Shown one piece after another: positions 1 to 8,291 of a DNA stretch of 64,000 nt. The notes beneath the pieces were generated by a model. It searched no databases and was not told the DNA's origin. It saw only the letters and a list, made by a program, of their open reading frames with translations. Source of the stretch: Roseiarcus sp963794155 (GTDB taxonomy: Bacteria > Pseudomonadota > Alphaproteobacteria > Rhizobiales > Beijerinckiaceae); the NCBI GenBank assembly GCA_963794155.1, contig CAWCCX010000013.1, forward strand, positions 434,001 to 498,000, in the 5' to 3' direction. Position 1 is the first letter of the stretch. Each line of letters begins with the position of its first letter. Position numbers and translations under genes: made by a program.

Positions 1-1
1 G

Positions 2-346
2 ACAAGCCTGCTCGCCGCCGCGCGCGCGAACTACGCATTCATCGGCGAGCAGCGGCTCCTCATGTCGCTCCAGGCGGCGACCCCGATCCCCTGGCCTTTG
101 ATCTACGCCGTGACGTTCTGGGCGTCCCTCCTGTTCGCCAGCATGGGGCTGTTGTCGAAATTGAGCCCGATGTCGGTTGCGATGCTCGTCCTGGGCAGCG
201 CGTCAATCGGCCTTGCAATCTTTTTGATCCTCGAGTTCAGCCAGCCCTACATCAGCTCAATCCGCGTGTCGGCGGCGCCGCTCGAACAGGCGATCCTTCA
301 GCTTGACCAGCCGAGCGCCGCAGAGACCAGCGGCGCTCCGAAGTGA
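2..346 (+). CDS. DUF4239 (bestrophin-like) membrane protein, C-terminal part
   Basis: The frame is open from the left edge of the window, so only about the last 114 residues are present. The visible part has two membrane segments with a conserved glycine/methionine-rich turn between them, then a short motif SAAPLEQAILQL. The same ending occurs in the complete proteins at 27435-28205 (SPAPLEQVLAVM) and 43522-44283, which places it in the DUF4239/bestrophin-like family of inner-membrane proteins. Function is unknown in this family. The stop TGA is at 344-346, just before the pterin dehydratase ribosome binding site, so the two may be cotranscribed. Confidence 0.8.
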   Translation, partial: TSLLAAARANYAFIGEQRLLMSLQAATPIPWPLIYAVTFWASLLFASMGLLSKLSPMSVAMLVLGSASIGLAIFLILEFSQPYISSIRVSAAPLEQAILQLDQPSAAETSGAPK

Positions 347-373
347 GATAAAGTGAAATAAGGAGGCAGTCTC

Positions 374-686
374 ATGGCGCATTATAAGATTTCTCAGCGA
401 TGGGGAAATCCGCTCGGCGCTGGCTGAACTCCCCGGCTGGTCCCTCAAGGCGCCCAACATCGAGGCCAGGTTCGCGCTCAAGACCTTCCGCGACGCGATC
501 GCCTTCATCGTCGAGATCGCGATCGAAGCCGAGGTGATGAACCATCATCCGGAGTTCCACAATTCCTACAACATCGTCTCGTTCTCGTTCTGCACCCATG
601 ACGCCGGAATGAAGATTACCGATCTCGACATCGAGACGGCGAAGCGGATCAGCGCGCTGGCGAAGCGCTTCCAGTCGATGGCGTGA
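374..686 (+). pseudogene. phhB: 4a-hydroxytetrahydrobiopterin dehydratase, apparent +1 frameshift near codon 6
   Basis: Pterin-4a-carbinolamine dehydratase recycles the pterin cofactor of aromatic amino acid hydroxylases. The body of the protein is clear in the frame that ends at TGA 684-686: DGEIRSALAELPGW at the start, the active-site HH in EVMNHHPEF, and NIVSFSFCTHDAGMKITDLD. That frame has no ATG, GTG or TTG after its last upstream stop (354-356). An ATG at 374 with a strong AGGAGG (361-366) begins in another frame, reads MAHYKI and soon stops. Removing one T from the TTT run at 390-392 joins them as MAHYKILSDGEIRS, the normal family N-terminus. So there is one surplus base, either a real frameshift or a sequencing error. 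The SDR gene follows 25 bases on. Confidence 0.8.
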
Positions 687-711
687 TCGGCAAGGAGAAA
701 AGGGACGAGGG

Positions 712-1494
712 GTGGCGGAAGGGGCGCTTTGCGAGACGAAGGAGTTCGCCGGCAAGGTCGCGATCGTGACCGGCGGCGGGGGGGGGCTGGGCTACGCGAT
801 CGCGCGCGCCTTCGCCCGCCATGGGGCGCGAGTGGCGATCGCCGGGCGGACCGGGGCGACGCTCGCGCGTGCGGCGGCGGCGATCGAGAAGGAGTGCGGG
901 TCGCCGGTGCTGACCGTGCCGGCTGACGTCGCCGCGCCTCAAGACTGTGAGCGGATGGTGGCCGCGGCCGTCGGCCAATTCGGAGCGGTGGACATCCTGG
1001 TCAATAACGCCGCTTATTTCGCCGTCCTGCCGATGATCGAAGCGGAGGCCGCCGAAGCGGCGCGGGTTTTCGCGGTCAACGTCGTGGGGCCCTTGAGCGC
1101 CGCGCGCGCGATGGCGAAATGGGCGATCGAGCACGGCCGGAGCGGCGCGATCGTCAACGTCAGCAGCATCGCCGCCGGACGGCCCGTTCCCGGCCTCGGC
1201 CTCTATTCGGCGTCGAAGGCGGCGCTCGAGAGCCTGACCCGGTCGATGGCGGTCGAATGGGCGCCGAAGGGCGTGCGCGTCAACGCAGTCGCGCCCGGCC
1301 ACGTTGCGACCTCAGGGGTGCTGGAAGACTTTCGCGCCGGCCGGCTCGACGAAGCGGCGATGCTGCGGCGCATCCCCGACGGCCACATCGCCGACGGCGG
1401 CGAGGTCGCCGAAGCGGTCATGTTCCTCAGCAGCGACCGGGCGCGCCACATCATCGGCCACGTGCTGACGGTGGATGGAGGGGAAGGGTTCTGA
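712..1494 (+). CDS. SDR family oxidoreductase
   Basis: Classical short-chain dehydrogenase/reductase of 260 residues, cytoplasmic, NAD(P)-dependent. It shows the Rossmann glycine motif TGGGGGLG near residue 20, the structural NNAA, the catalytic serine in NVSSIAAG, the catalytic YSASK, and the C-terminal LTVDGGEGF typical of the family. The start is GTG at 712, with AAGGAG at 692-697; that spacing is long, so a slightly different start is possible. Substrate cannot be told. It lies 25 bases after the pterin dehydratase, which suggests cotranscription, and SDRs include pteridine reductases, but this protein lacks the TGXXXRXG signature of those enzymes. Confidence 0.88.
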   Translation: MAEGALCETKEFAGKVAIVTGGGGGLGYAIARAFARHGARVAIAGRTGATLARAAAAIEKECGSPVLTVPADVAAPQDCERMVAAAVGQFGAVDILVNNAAYFAVLPMIEAEAAEAARVFAVNVVGPLSAARAMAKWAIEHGRSGAIVNVSSIAAGRPVPGLGLYSASKAALESLTRSMAVEWAPKGVRVNAVAPGHVATSGVLEDFRAGRLDEAAMLRRIPDGHIADGGEVAEAVMFLSSDRARHIIGHVLTVDGGEGF

Positions 1495-1511
1495 GGGGGC
1501 GCTTGTCCGGA

Positions 1512-1709
1512 CTAATCGTTCGCCGGATCGCCAACGTCGTCGGTCCTTGCCGGCGCTTGCTGGCAGCTCCAGGCTTCGAGCGAGCAGGCCCATACCGTCG
1601 CCGAGACAGCCGCCCCGACGAACAAAAGCTGCTGGTAGAACGCCCAGTCGATCGCGACCAGAACGCAGACAAGGGTGAGCACGAATGAAATCGGGACGAT
1701 GGCGGACAT
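1512..1709 (-). CDS. Small membrane protein, unknown function
   Basis: A 65-residue frame whose first half is strongly hydrophobic: MSAIVPISFVLTLVCVLVAI, then a second hydrophobic stretch (LLFVGAAVSATVWACSL), ending in a polar tail. Two short membrane spans fit an inner-membrane miniprotein. There is no convincing ribosome binding site before the ATG at 1709. I do not recognise a family. It is convergent with the SDR gene, whose stop lies 15 bases away. The alternative is that this is a chance frame; hydrophobic composition and codon-like third positions favour a gene only moderately. Confidence 0.45.
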   Translation of the reverse strand: MSAIVPISFVLTLVCVLVAIDWAFYQQLLFVGAAVSATVWACSLEAWSCQQAPARTDDVGDPAND

Positions 1710-1927
1710 ATCGAAACCCGTCTGGCTTCAAGACCGGCGCTGTTTCGCGCCTTGACGGCCAAAACGCCCGCCGGATCGGATCGGTTCCCGTGGGGAGCGC
1801 AGAAATAGGAAAAAATTAACCTTAGCCTCAGGCTCGGCGGCTGGGTTGAGTATTCACCCGACGCAAGACCGCATTATTGACGCCCGTCACGATGCGGATC
1901 AAAACAAGCCCAGGGAGGGAATAGCGA

Positions 1928-2788
1928 GTGGCCAGGAGCAAGAGAGCGCCCGGTGGTTCAGGCGAGGATCGCCGCCGCGAAGAACGGGGCGTGCGATCCA
2001 AGAGCGCCGCCAAGGAGCCGATGAACCGCAAGGACTATGACAAGGCGCTGCGCAAACTGCAGGTCGAGCTCTGCGCCCTGCAGGAATGGGTCAAGCACAA
2101 GGGATTGCGGGTCGTCGTCATTTTCGAGGGCCGCGACGCCGCCGGCAAGGGCGGGGTGATCAAGGCGATCACCGAACGGGTCAGTCCACGGGTGTTCCGG
2201 GTGGTGGCGCTGCCGGCGCCGTCCGACCGCGAGAAATCGCAGCTCTACCTGCAGCGCTATGTGCCCCATCTCCCGGCCGCCGGCGAAGTCGTGATCTTCG
2301 ATCGGAGCTGGTACAACCGGGCGGGGGTCGAAGTCGTGATGGGGTTCTGCACCGAAGCCCAGCACCGCCGCTTCCTGATCCTTTGTCCCGAGTTCGAGCA
2401 TGTCATCGTTGATGACGGAATCTTTCTGGTCAAATTCTGGCTCGAGGTGAGCGACGCCGAGCAGGAGCGCCGGTTCGAGGCCCGGATCAAGGATCCGCTG
2501 CGCCAGTGGAAGCTGAGCCCGATGGATCTTTCTTCGCGGGGCAAGTGGTACGAATATTCGCGCGCCCGCGACACCATGCTCAAGGCGACCGACACCGACT
2601 TCGCGCCCTGGACCATCGTCCCCTCGGACGACAAGCAGCGGGCGCGCCTCAACACCATCCGCCACCTGCTCAAGGCCATTCCCTACGAGGAAGCCCCGCG
2701 CGCCAAGATCAAGCTCCCCAAGCGCTCAACCAAGGGCGCCTACGACGACGTCGCGTCGCTCGAGGGTCTGCGGTTCGTCGAGGACTGA
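1928..2788 (+). CDS. ppk2: Polyphosphate kinase 2
   Basis: PPK2 transfers phosphate between polyphosphate and nucleotides (usually polyP-driven phosphorylation of ADP/GDP or AMP). The P-loop GRDAAGKG lies at about residues 68-75 and the Walker B/lid motif DRSWYNR at 125-131; KFWLEVS and the long C-terminal lid region are also typical, as is the length of 286 residues. The first 30 residues are basic and poorly conserved. The GTG start at 1928 is chosen for the GGGAGGG at 1913-1919; an internal ATG at 2021 is the alternative. It is convergent with the Na/Pi-P-type ATPase operon, which gives the region a phosphate-handling theme. Subclass (I, II or III) is not certain. Confidence 0.92.
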   Translation: MARSKRAPGGSGEDRRREERGVRSKSAAKEPMNRKDYDKALRKLQVELCALQEWVKHKGLRVVVIFEGRDAAGKGGVIKAITERVSPRVFRVVALPAPSDREKSQLYLQRYVPHLPAAGEVVIFDRSWYNRAGVEVVMGFCTEAQHRRFLILCPEFEHVIVDDGIFLVKFWLEVSDAEQERRFEARIKDPLRQWKLSPMDLSSRGKWYEYSRARDTMLKATDTDFAPWTIVPSDDKQRARLNTIRHLLKAIPYEEAPRAKIKLPKRSTKGAYDDVASLEGLRFVED

Positions 2789-2810
2789 GCCTAGATCGTG
2801 TCGTGTTCAT

Positions 2811-2936
2811 CGTCATTGCGAGGAGCCGCAGGGCGTCGAAAGACGTCCCTCTTTCGACGGCTATGGCGATGAAGCAATCCAGTGATCGTAGGCAGCGGCG
2901 GCGGCACTGGATTGCTTCGCTTCGCTCGCAATGACG
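2811..2936. repeat. Dispersed palindromic repeat, copy 1
   Basis: Outer arms CGTCATTGCGA and TCGCAATGACG and inner arms GAAGCAATCCAG and CTGGATTGCTTC form a long interrupted inverted repeat between two convergent genes. Copies with the same arms lie at 9765-9855 and 48429-48519. Such REP/MITE-like elements are common in Alphaproteobacteria. Here the fold could act as a bidirectional terminator. Confidence 0.85.
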
Positions 2937-2965
2937 GCTACGTCGTCATCTAAACGCTTTAATCC

Positions 2966-5692
2966 TCACACCGGCACGGCTGCCTCGGGCGCCGGCGCGC
3001 GCGAACCAAAAGCCCGGATGATCGCCTTCTCGGCCTCGACGACGAGGAAGAAGATGACGCCGCCGAGAAAGAGCCATGGCCAGACTTGAAGCGGCACGCT
3101 CTCGGTCTCGAACAGGCGCTGCAGCGGCGGCGCGTAGGTGTAGAGAAGCTGGAGGACCACGACCGCGCCTATCCCGGCCGGGAGATAGGGGTTGCCGAGA
3201 TGGGCCATCGGCGACAGGGACGAATCGACCTTGAACCGGCTGTTCAAGAGATAGAACACCTGGCCGATCACCAGCGCGTTGACCGCAACCGTGCGGGCGA
3301 GCGGGTCGGAGCCGCCTTGCGACTTCGTCCAGAAGAACGCCCATAAGGTCAGGATGAGGAGCGCCGTCCCGACGAAGACGACCCGCCACACCCCGAACGC
3401 GTCGAGGATCGGGCGATCGACGGCGCGCGGCGGCCGCTGCATCACGTCGAGCTCGTGCGGCTCGAAGGAAATGACGAGGCCGAGGGCGACCGAGGTCACC
3501 ATGTTGACCCACAGGATCTGGGGCGCGGTGATCGGCGTGGTGAAGCCGACGAAGATCGCGACCAGGATGACTAGCGCCTGGGCGACATTGGTCGGCAGCA
3601 TGAACAGGATCGCCTTCTCGATGTTGTTGTAGACGGTGCGGCCCTCCTTCACCGCCGCCGTGATCGAGGCGAAATTGTCGTCGGCGAGCACCATCTCGGC
3701 CGCCTCCTTGGTGACCTCGGTGCCCTTGATGCCCATGGCGACGCCGATGTCGGCTTTCTTCAGCGCCGGGGCGTCGTTGACGCCGTCGCCGGTCATCGCC
3801 ACCACCTGCTTGTTGGCCTGGATCGCCTTGACCAGGCGCAGCTTGTGCTCAGGGCTGGCGCGCGCGAACACGTCGACGTCGCGGACCGTGTCCTGAAGCG
3901 TCGCCGTGTCCATCTCCGCGACCTCGGCCCCGGTGACCGCGGTTTTGCCGTCGCCGATGTCGAGCATCTTGGCGATCGCCGCGGCGGTGATCTTGTGGTC
4001 GCCGGTGATCATCGTCACCCGAATGCCGCCGGCGTGGCACTCCCTCACCGCCTCGATCGCCTCCTTGCGCGGCGGGTCGAGAAGTCCGACCAGACCGAGG
4101 AGCGCAAGGTTTTTCGGCAGATCGGCCGGGCCCAGGCTTCCGGCCTTGAGTTCCGGATCGGGCAGCCACGCCAGCGCCAGCACCCGCTCGCCCTGCGCCG
4201 CGAGGGCGTCGGAGGCATCATCGAAATGGGCGCGATCGAGCGGCGGGCGTTTTCCCGCGGCGTCCTCCTGCCGGTCGCAATGGTCGAGGATAACCTCCGG
4301 CGCGCCCTTGACGAGCAGGATCTCGCCGCCCTCGGGGGTCTTATTCAGGGTCGCCATGAACCGGTGCTCGGATTCGAACGGGATGACGTCGAGACGGGGA
4401 TAGGCGGCCTGCTCCTTCGCCCGGTCGATCCCAAGCTTGGCGGCGAACGGATAGAGCGCGCCCTCGGTCGGATCGCCCTCGACCTTCCAGACGCCCTCCT
4501 CGTGGCGCAACTCGGCGTCGTTGCAGAGCGCCGAGACCCGCCCGAGCAGCTCGAGGACGGGGTCCTTGCCGACCCGGGCGCCGTCCTTGAGCACCTCGCC
4601 TTCGTTGGCGTAGCCTTCGCCGGTAACCTTGACCGTCTCATCGGCGGTCGCCGCTGAGACGACCATCATCTCCATCAGCGTCAGCGTGCCGGTCTTGTCG
4701 GAGCAGATCCGCGCCACCGAGCCCAGCGTCTCGACCGCCGGCAGGCGGCGCACGATGGCGTTGCGGCTCGCCATCCGCTGGACCCCGATGGCGAGCGTGA
4801 TGGTGATGAGGGCGGGCAGACCTTCCGGGATCATTGAGACGGCGATGCCCGTCACCGCCTGGAACATCTCGACGAACGGAATGTTCTGGACGAGGCGTCC
4901 ATAGGCGAAGGTGATCGCGCTGACGATGAGAATGATGACGGTGATCGCATAGCCGAACTTCTTGATCTGAAGCAGCAGCGGGGTTTCGAGCGCGCTGACG
5001 CCGGCGAGCATCTGGTTGATGCGGCCGAGTTCGGTGTCGCTTCCCGTGCCGACGACGATTTCAGTCGCCCGGCCGGACACCACCAGGGTGCCGGAATAGG
5101 CCATGCAAGCTCGGTCCCCGACAGTCGCCTTGGCTGACACCGGGTCCGTTGATTTTTCGGACGGGACCGATTCGCCGGTCAGCGCCGCTTCTTCCGTGCG
5201 CAGGTTCTTGACGTCTACGAGGCGGATGTCGGCCGGGATCTTGTCGCCGGATTCGAGGGACACGATGTCGCCCGGCACGAGCTGCTCGGCCGGGATCATG
5301 GCGCTTTGGCCATTGCGCAAGGTTCGCGCCTCGGCCGAGAGCATGTTGCGGATCGAATTGAGCGATTTCTCCGCCCGGCCTTCCTGGATGAAGCCCAGCA
5401 AGCCGTTGATGACCACCACGCCGAGGATGATCGAGGCGTCGAGCCACAGCCCCATCATCAACTTGATGAAGCCGGCGGCGAGGAGGACGTAGACGAGGAC
5501 GTTCTTGAACTGGAGCAGGAAGCGCATGAGCGGGCCGCGCTTGCGCGCGGCCGGCAACAGGTTGAGTTCGTACTGAGCCTGGCGGCTGGCGGCCTCGGCG
5601 TCGTCGAGGCCAGCGGTCACGCTGCTCTTGAGCCGTTCGACGGCTTCTTCCGCGGTCAGGGCATGCCACGCAGCCGCTTCTGTCGGGTTCAT
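2966..5692 (-). CDS. Cation-transporting P-type ATPase (type II)
   Basis: Inner-membrane ion pump of 908 residues. In order: N-terminal cation ATPase domain (residues 1-55), two membrane spans, actuator domain with TGES at 172-175, M4 motif PEGLP at 289-293, phosphorylation motif DKTGTLT at 332-338, nucleotide-binding domain with KGAPE, hinge TGDGVNDAP, and six C-terminal spans. In M6 the sequence is WVNMVTS, where calcium pumps have Asp after VT, so the classical calcium site is incomplete and the transported ion is not predictable (Ca, Na, K or Mn are possible). The ATG overlaps the stop of the upstream Na/Pi gene by four bases (ATGA), indicating translational coupling. Confidence 0.93.
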   Translation of the reverse strand: MNPTEAAAWHALTAEEAVERLKSSVTAGLDDAEAASRQAQYELNLLPAARKRGPLMRFLLQFKNVLVYVLLAAGFIKLMMGLWLDASIILGVVVINGLLGFIQEGRAEKSLNSIRNMLSAEARTLRNGQSAMIPAEQLVPGDIVSLESGDKIPADIRLVDVKNLRTEEAALTGESVPSEKSTDPVSAKATVGDRACMAYSGTLVVSGRATEIVVGTGSDTELGRINQMLAGVSALETPLLLQIKKFGYAITVIILIVSAITFAYGRLVQNIPFVEMFQAVTGIAVSMIPEGLPALITITLAIGVQRMASRNAIVRRLPAVETLGSVARICSDKTGTLTLMEMMVVSAATADETVKVTGEGYANEGEVLKDGARVGKDPVLELLGRVSALCNDAELRHEEGVWKVEGDPTEGALYPFAAKLGIDRAKEQAAYPRLDVIPFESEHRFMATLNKTPEGGEILLVKGAPEVILDHCDRQEDAAGKRPPLDRAHFDDASDALAAQGERVLALAWLPDPELKAGSLGPADLPKNLALLGLVGLLDPPRKEAIEAVRECHAGGIRVTMITGDHKITAAAIAKMLDIGDGKTAVTGAEVAEMDTATLQDTVRDVDVFARASPEHKLRLVKAIQANKQVVAMTGDGVNDAPALKKADIGVAMGIKGTEVTKEAAEMVLADDNFASITAAVKEGRTVYNNIEKAILFMLPTNVAQALVILVAIFVGFTTPITAPQILWVNMVTSVALGLVISFEPHELDVMQRPPRAVDRPILDAFGVWRVVFVGTALLILTLWAFFWTKSQGGSDPLARTVAVNALVIGQVFYLLNSRFKVDSSLSPMAHLGNPYLPAGIGAVVVLQLLYTYAPPLQRLFETESVPLQVWPWLFLGGVIFFLVVEAEKAIIRAFGSRAPAPEAAVPV

Positions 5693-7404
5693 TGTTCGAA
5701 CTCCATGGGCGAGGCGGCGGCGCGCTCGAGATGCGAGACCGCGCGCCAGGCGTGATGCGCAAGCCGGTTCAGAAGCGCGACCGCGTCGACGCGGGCGATC
5801 GCCGCGCTCGCGGTGAGCTTTCCGGCGGCGACCATATCGAGCGTGGCGCGGCGATGCGCCGCCTTGAGATCGGCCAGCGCCTTGGCGTCGCGCTCGAGGC
5901 TCCCGGCCGAATTGCCGATTGCTTCGGCGGCATCCTTCGCCGGCCCGCCGGCGAGGCTCGCCGCCAGCGGGTCATCCGCCGCGTGGCCCGGTCCAGCGGC
6001 GCGGGCGAGACGAGCCGCGGCCCCGGCCGCCTCGCGCATCGAACCGGCGCATAGAGTTGCGGCTTGCAGCTCGTCAGGCCCGTCGGTCGCGAGCCCCGTC
6101 TTCGCCATCGCTTCGATGGCGTCGGCCAGCCGGCTCGCGTGATCGAGCGCATGCACGGTGCTGGTGAACCAGGCGTGGCCTTCCTCTGAAGGCGGCGGGT
6201 CGGCCTGCGACAGGAAAGCGCCGGCCTGCCGCACGGCATCCGATGCCTGCCCGAGCGTCGCCTCGTCGATCGCGGGGCGGACAGTTCCGCCTTCGACGGC
6301 GCCGTCGAGCCCTTTGGTCGTCGCAAGGCACAGCGTTTCGAGCGCGCGCTCGACCGTCCGCCGCACCGCCTCGACTGCGACCGTGGGCGCGCGAAGCGCC
6401 GCGGGATCGAGGTATTTTGCGAACGGCGAGCCGCGCTCCGGCACGAGGCGCTCGATCAGGCGGGTGAACGGGCCCATTAGCGGCAGCAGGACGGCGACGC
6501 CGATCACATTGTAGGCCGTATGATAAGCGGCGAGCAGGGTGGTTGGGTCAATCGTCTGCGCGGCCCTGACGATGAGCGGCGTGACAAACGGAAAGAGCGC
6601 GATCGCAATCAACGCGGCGATCAGCTTGAAGGCGATATAGGCCGCGGCCAGGCGCTTGGCGGTGCTGGAGGCGCCGATCGCGGCGACCGCCGAACTGGTC
6701 GCGGTGCCGATGTTCTGGCCGATCACCAGCGCCAGCGCCTGATCGAGGCCGACCGCGCCGGCGTAGAGCGCCGAGAGCGTGACCGCGATCGAGGCGGTCG
6801 ACGACTGCATGACGGTCGTCATGACGGCGCCGACCACCACCAGCAGCAGCACGTTGGCGAGGCCAGCGAGGGTGATGACGCCGGCGGCGTTGGTGACCGT
6901 TGGCAGGTCCGACGGGTGCAACGACTTAGCAAGCCCGCCCATGCCCTGCTGCAGCGTCGACAGCCCGACCAGGATGAGGGCGAAGCCGGCGATGGCGCTG
7001 CCCGCCGCCGCCAGCCGACCGCGTCCGACCACCTTCATCAGCGCGCCGACGAAGACGATCGGCAGCGCCGCGGCGGTGAGCGAGATCCTGACTCCGAACG
7101 CCGCGACCAGCCAGCCGGTGCCGGTCGTGCCGATATTGGCGCCGAAGACCAGGCTTAAGCCCTGCGGGAAGGTTAGGAGCCCGGCGCTGACCAGCCCGAT
7201 GGTGGTCATGGTCGTGGCGCTCGACGACTGCACGATGAGCGTGATTACCGCGCCCCAGAACGTGCCGAGCAGCGGCGTCGCCGCCGCCTTTTCCATGACT
7301 TGCTTCAGAGCCGTGCCGGCGAGCGCCTTGAGCCCGTCGGTCATCACCGCCATGCCGAGCAGGAACAGGCCGACGCCGCCGACAATAGAGACGATCGTTT
7401 CCAA
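5689..7404 (-). CDS. Na/Pi cotransporter family protein with PhoU-like C-terminal domain
   Basis: Inner-membrane protein of 571 residues of the NptA/YjbB type. The two inverted Na/Pi repeats each carry a QSS motif (QSSSATTMTT, MQSSTASIAV) and a G(A/Q)NIGT motif, the expected substrate-binding signatures. The last 230 residues are hydrophilic, alpha-helical and PhoU-like. A good ribosome binding site (GGGAGGAAAG on the minus strand, forward 7407-7416) precedes ATG 7404. It is first in a two-gene operon with the P-type ATPase. A 15-bp palindrome lies about 22 bases before the start. Direction of phosphate movement (uptake or efflux) is not known; YjbB-type proteins with PhoU domains can export phosphate. 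Confidence 0.9.
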   Translation of the reverse strand: METIVSIVGGVGLFLLGMAVMTDGLKALAGTALKQVMEKAAATPLLGTFWGAVITLIVQSSSATTMTTIGLVSAGLLTFPQGLSLVFGANIGTTGTGWLVAAFGVRISLTAAALPIVFVGALMKVVGRGRLAAAGSAIAGFALILVGLSTLQQGMGGLAKSLHPSDLPTVTNAAGVITLAGLANVLLLVVVGAVMTTVMQSSTASIAVTLSALYAGAVGLDQALALVIGQNIGTATSSAVAAIGASSTAKRLAAAYIAFKLIAALIAIALFPFVTPLIVRAAQTIDPTTLLAAYHTAYNVIGVAVLLPLMGPFTRLIERLVPERGSPFAKYLDPAALRAPTVAVEAVRRTVERALETLCLATTKGLDGAVEGGTVRPAIDEATLGQASDAVRQAGAFLSQADPPPSEEGHAWFTSTVHALDHASRLADAIEAMAKTGLATDGPDELQAATLCAGSMREAAGAAARLARAAGPGHAADDPLAASLAGGPAKDAAEAIGNSAGSLERDAKALADLKAAHRRATLDMVAAGKLTASAAIARVDAVALLNRLAHHAWRAVSHLERAAASPMEFEQ

Positions 7405-7426
7405 CTTTCCTCCCGGCCCCTGTGCA

Positions 7427-7441
7427 ATTCCACAGTGGAAT
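7427..7441. promoter_or_regulatory. 15-bp perfect palindrome upstream of the Na/Pi gene
   Basis: ATTCCACAGTGGAAT is a perfect inverted repeat about a central A, placed 23 bases before the start codon of the Na/Pi gene. Position fits an operator or an mRNA hairpin in the leader. The cognate regulator is unknown. Confidence 0.4.
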
Positions 7442-7532
7442 CGCCACCGGTAGCGCGGGAGGACACGCTTGTCGACCGGACGGCCTCATCTCCAGTTCCC
7501 CCGGCCCGACCGGTCGCGCCGGCCGGCGTCGT

Positions 7533-8171
7533 TCAAATCGACTGGCGCGCGATGTGACCGATCGCCATGTCGAGCGCGAGCTCCAACGGCCGGCTCTGGC
7601 GCGTCGTTTGCGCCAGCAGGAGACCGCCCTGCAGCGCGGCGATGACCGCGGTCGCGAGTTCGGCCGGGTCAGCCTCGGCGTTTAGCTCGCCGCGATCCCG
7701 CATTGCCTTGAGGCCCTCCGTGAAGTGCGATTCCCAGAGCGCGAAGCCGTGCGCCAGCAGGGCCCGCGCGCTCTCTGACCGGTCGGAGAGCTCGCTTGCC
7801 AGCGATCCGAGCGGACAGCCGCCGATTCCGCGGGCGGCCCGGTTCATCGTCACCACAGCATCGCGCCAACGTCTGAGGCCGGCGAGCGAATCGACCGCTT
7901 CCAGACGGGCCGCCACGCCGCCGGTCACCGCGCCAGTCTGGAACTCGATCACCGCGCGCATCAGCGCGTCCTTGTCGGCAAAGTAATGGTAGAGCTGCGA
8001 CTTCGAGGTCGCGCTCGCTTCCATGATGTCCTCGAGGCTGGTCGCGCTCGCCCCGCGCCGGTAGACAAGCCCGGCCGCCGCCTCGACAATCCGCGCGCGC
8101 GTCGCGACGCCGCGCGGCGTCGTCGGCCGAGCCAGGCGCGCGTGGGCTTTCTTTGCTCGTCGCACCCGCAT
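7533..8171 (-). CDS. TetR/AcrR family transcriptional regulator
   Basis: A 212-residue repressor with the N-terminal helix-turn-helix: TRARIVEAAAGLVYRRG followed by TSLEDIMEASATSKSQLYHYF and KDALMRAV, the standard TetR_N pattern (residues about 23-75). The first 20 residues are basic and variable. The rest is a helical ligand-binding and dimer domain resembling the C-terminal domain found with YcdC/LmrA-like proteins (GCPLGSLASEL). It is divergent from the peroxiredoxin gene and two perfect palindromes lie in the 120-base gap, so it probably represses itself and that gene. The inducer is unknown, perhaps an oxidant or electrophile. Confidence 0.92.
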   Translation of the reverse strand: MRVRRAKKAHARLARPTTPRGVATRARIVEAAAGLVYRRGASATSLEDIMEASATSKSQLYHYFADKDALMRAVIEFQTGAVTGGVAARLEAVDSLAGLRRWRDAVVTMNRAARGIGGCPLGSLASELSDRSESARALLAHGFALWESHFTEGLKAMRDRGELNAEADPAELATAVIAALQGGLLLAQTTRQSRPLELALDMAIGHIARQSI

Positions 8172-8206
8172 AATCCTTTCCGCCCCGGGGACAGCCTATT
8201 CCGAAC

Positions 8207-8222
8207 TGGACTTGACAGTCCA
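8207..8222. promoter_or_regulatory. Candidate TetR operator 1
   Basis: TGGACTTGACAGTCCA is a perfect 6-4-6 inverted repeat in the gap between the divergent TetR and peroxiredoxin genes. It contains TTGACA (8212-8217), which could serve as a -35 box toward the peroxiredoxin gene, so binding would block RNA polymerase. Confidence 0.65.
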
Positions 8223-8250
8223 ATTCCAAGCGGCGACCTTCAAGCATATC

Positions 8251-8266
8251 TGGACCGATAGGTCCA
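8251..8266. promoter_or_regulatory. Candidate TetR operator 2
   Basis: TGGACCGATAGGTCCA has the same 6-4-6 form as the site at 8207 and differs by one base in each half (TGGACC instead of TGGACT). The two sites start 44 bases apart, about four helical turns, so dimers could sit on the same face of the DNA. Confidence 0.65.
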
Positions 8267-8291
8267 GTGGAACAGGAAACGGAGACTTGGG

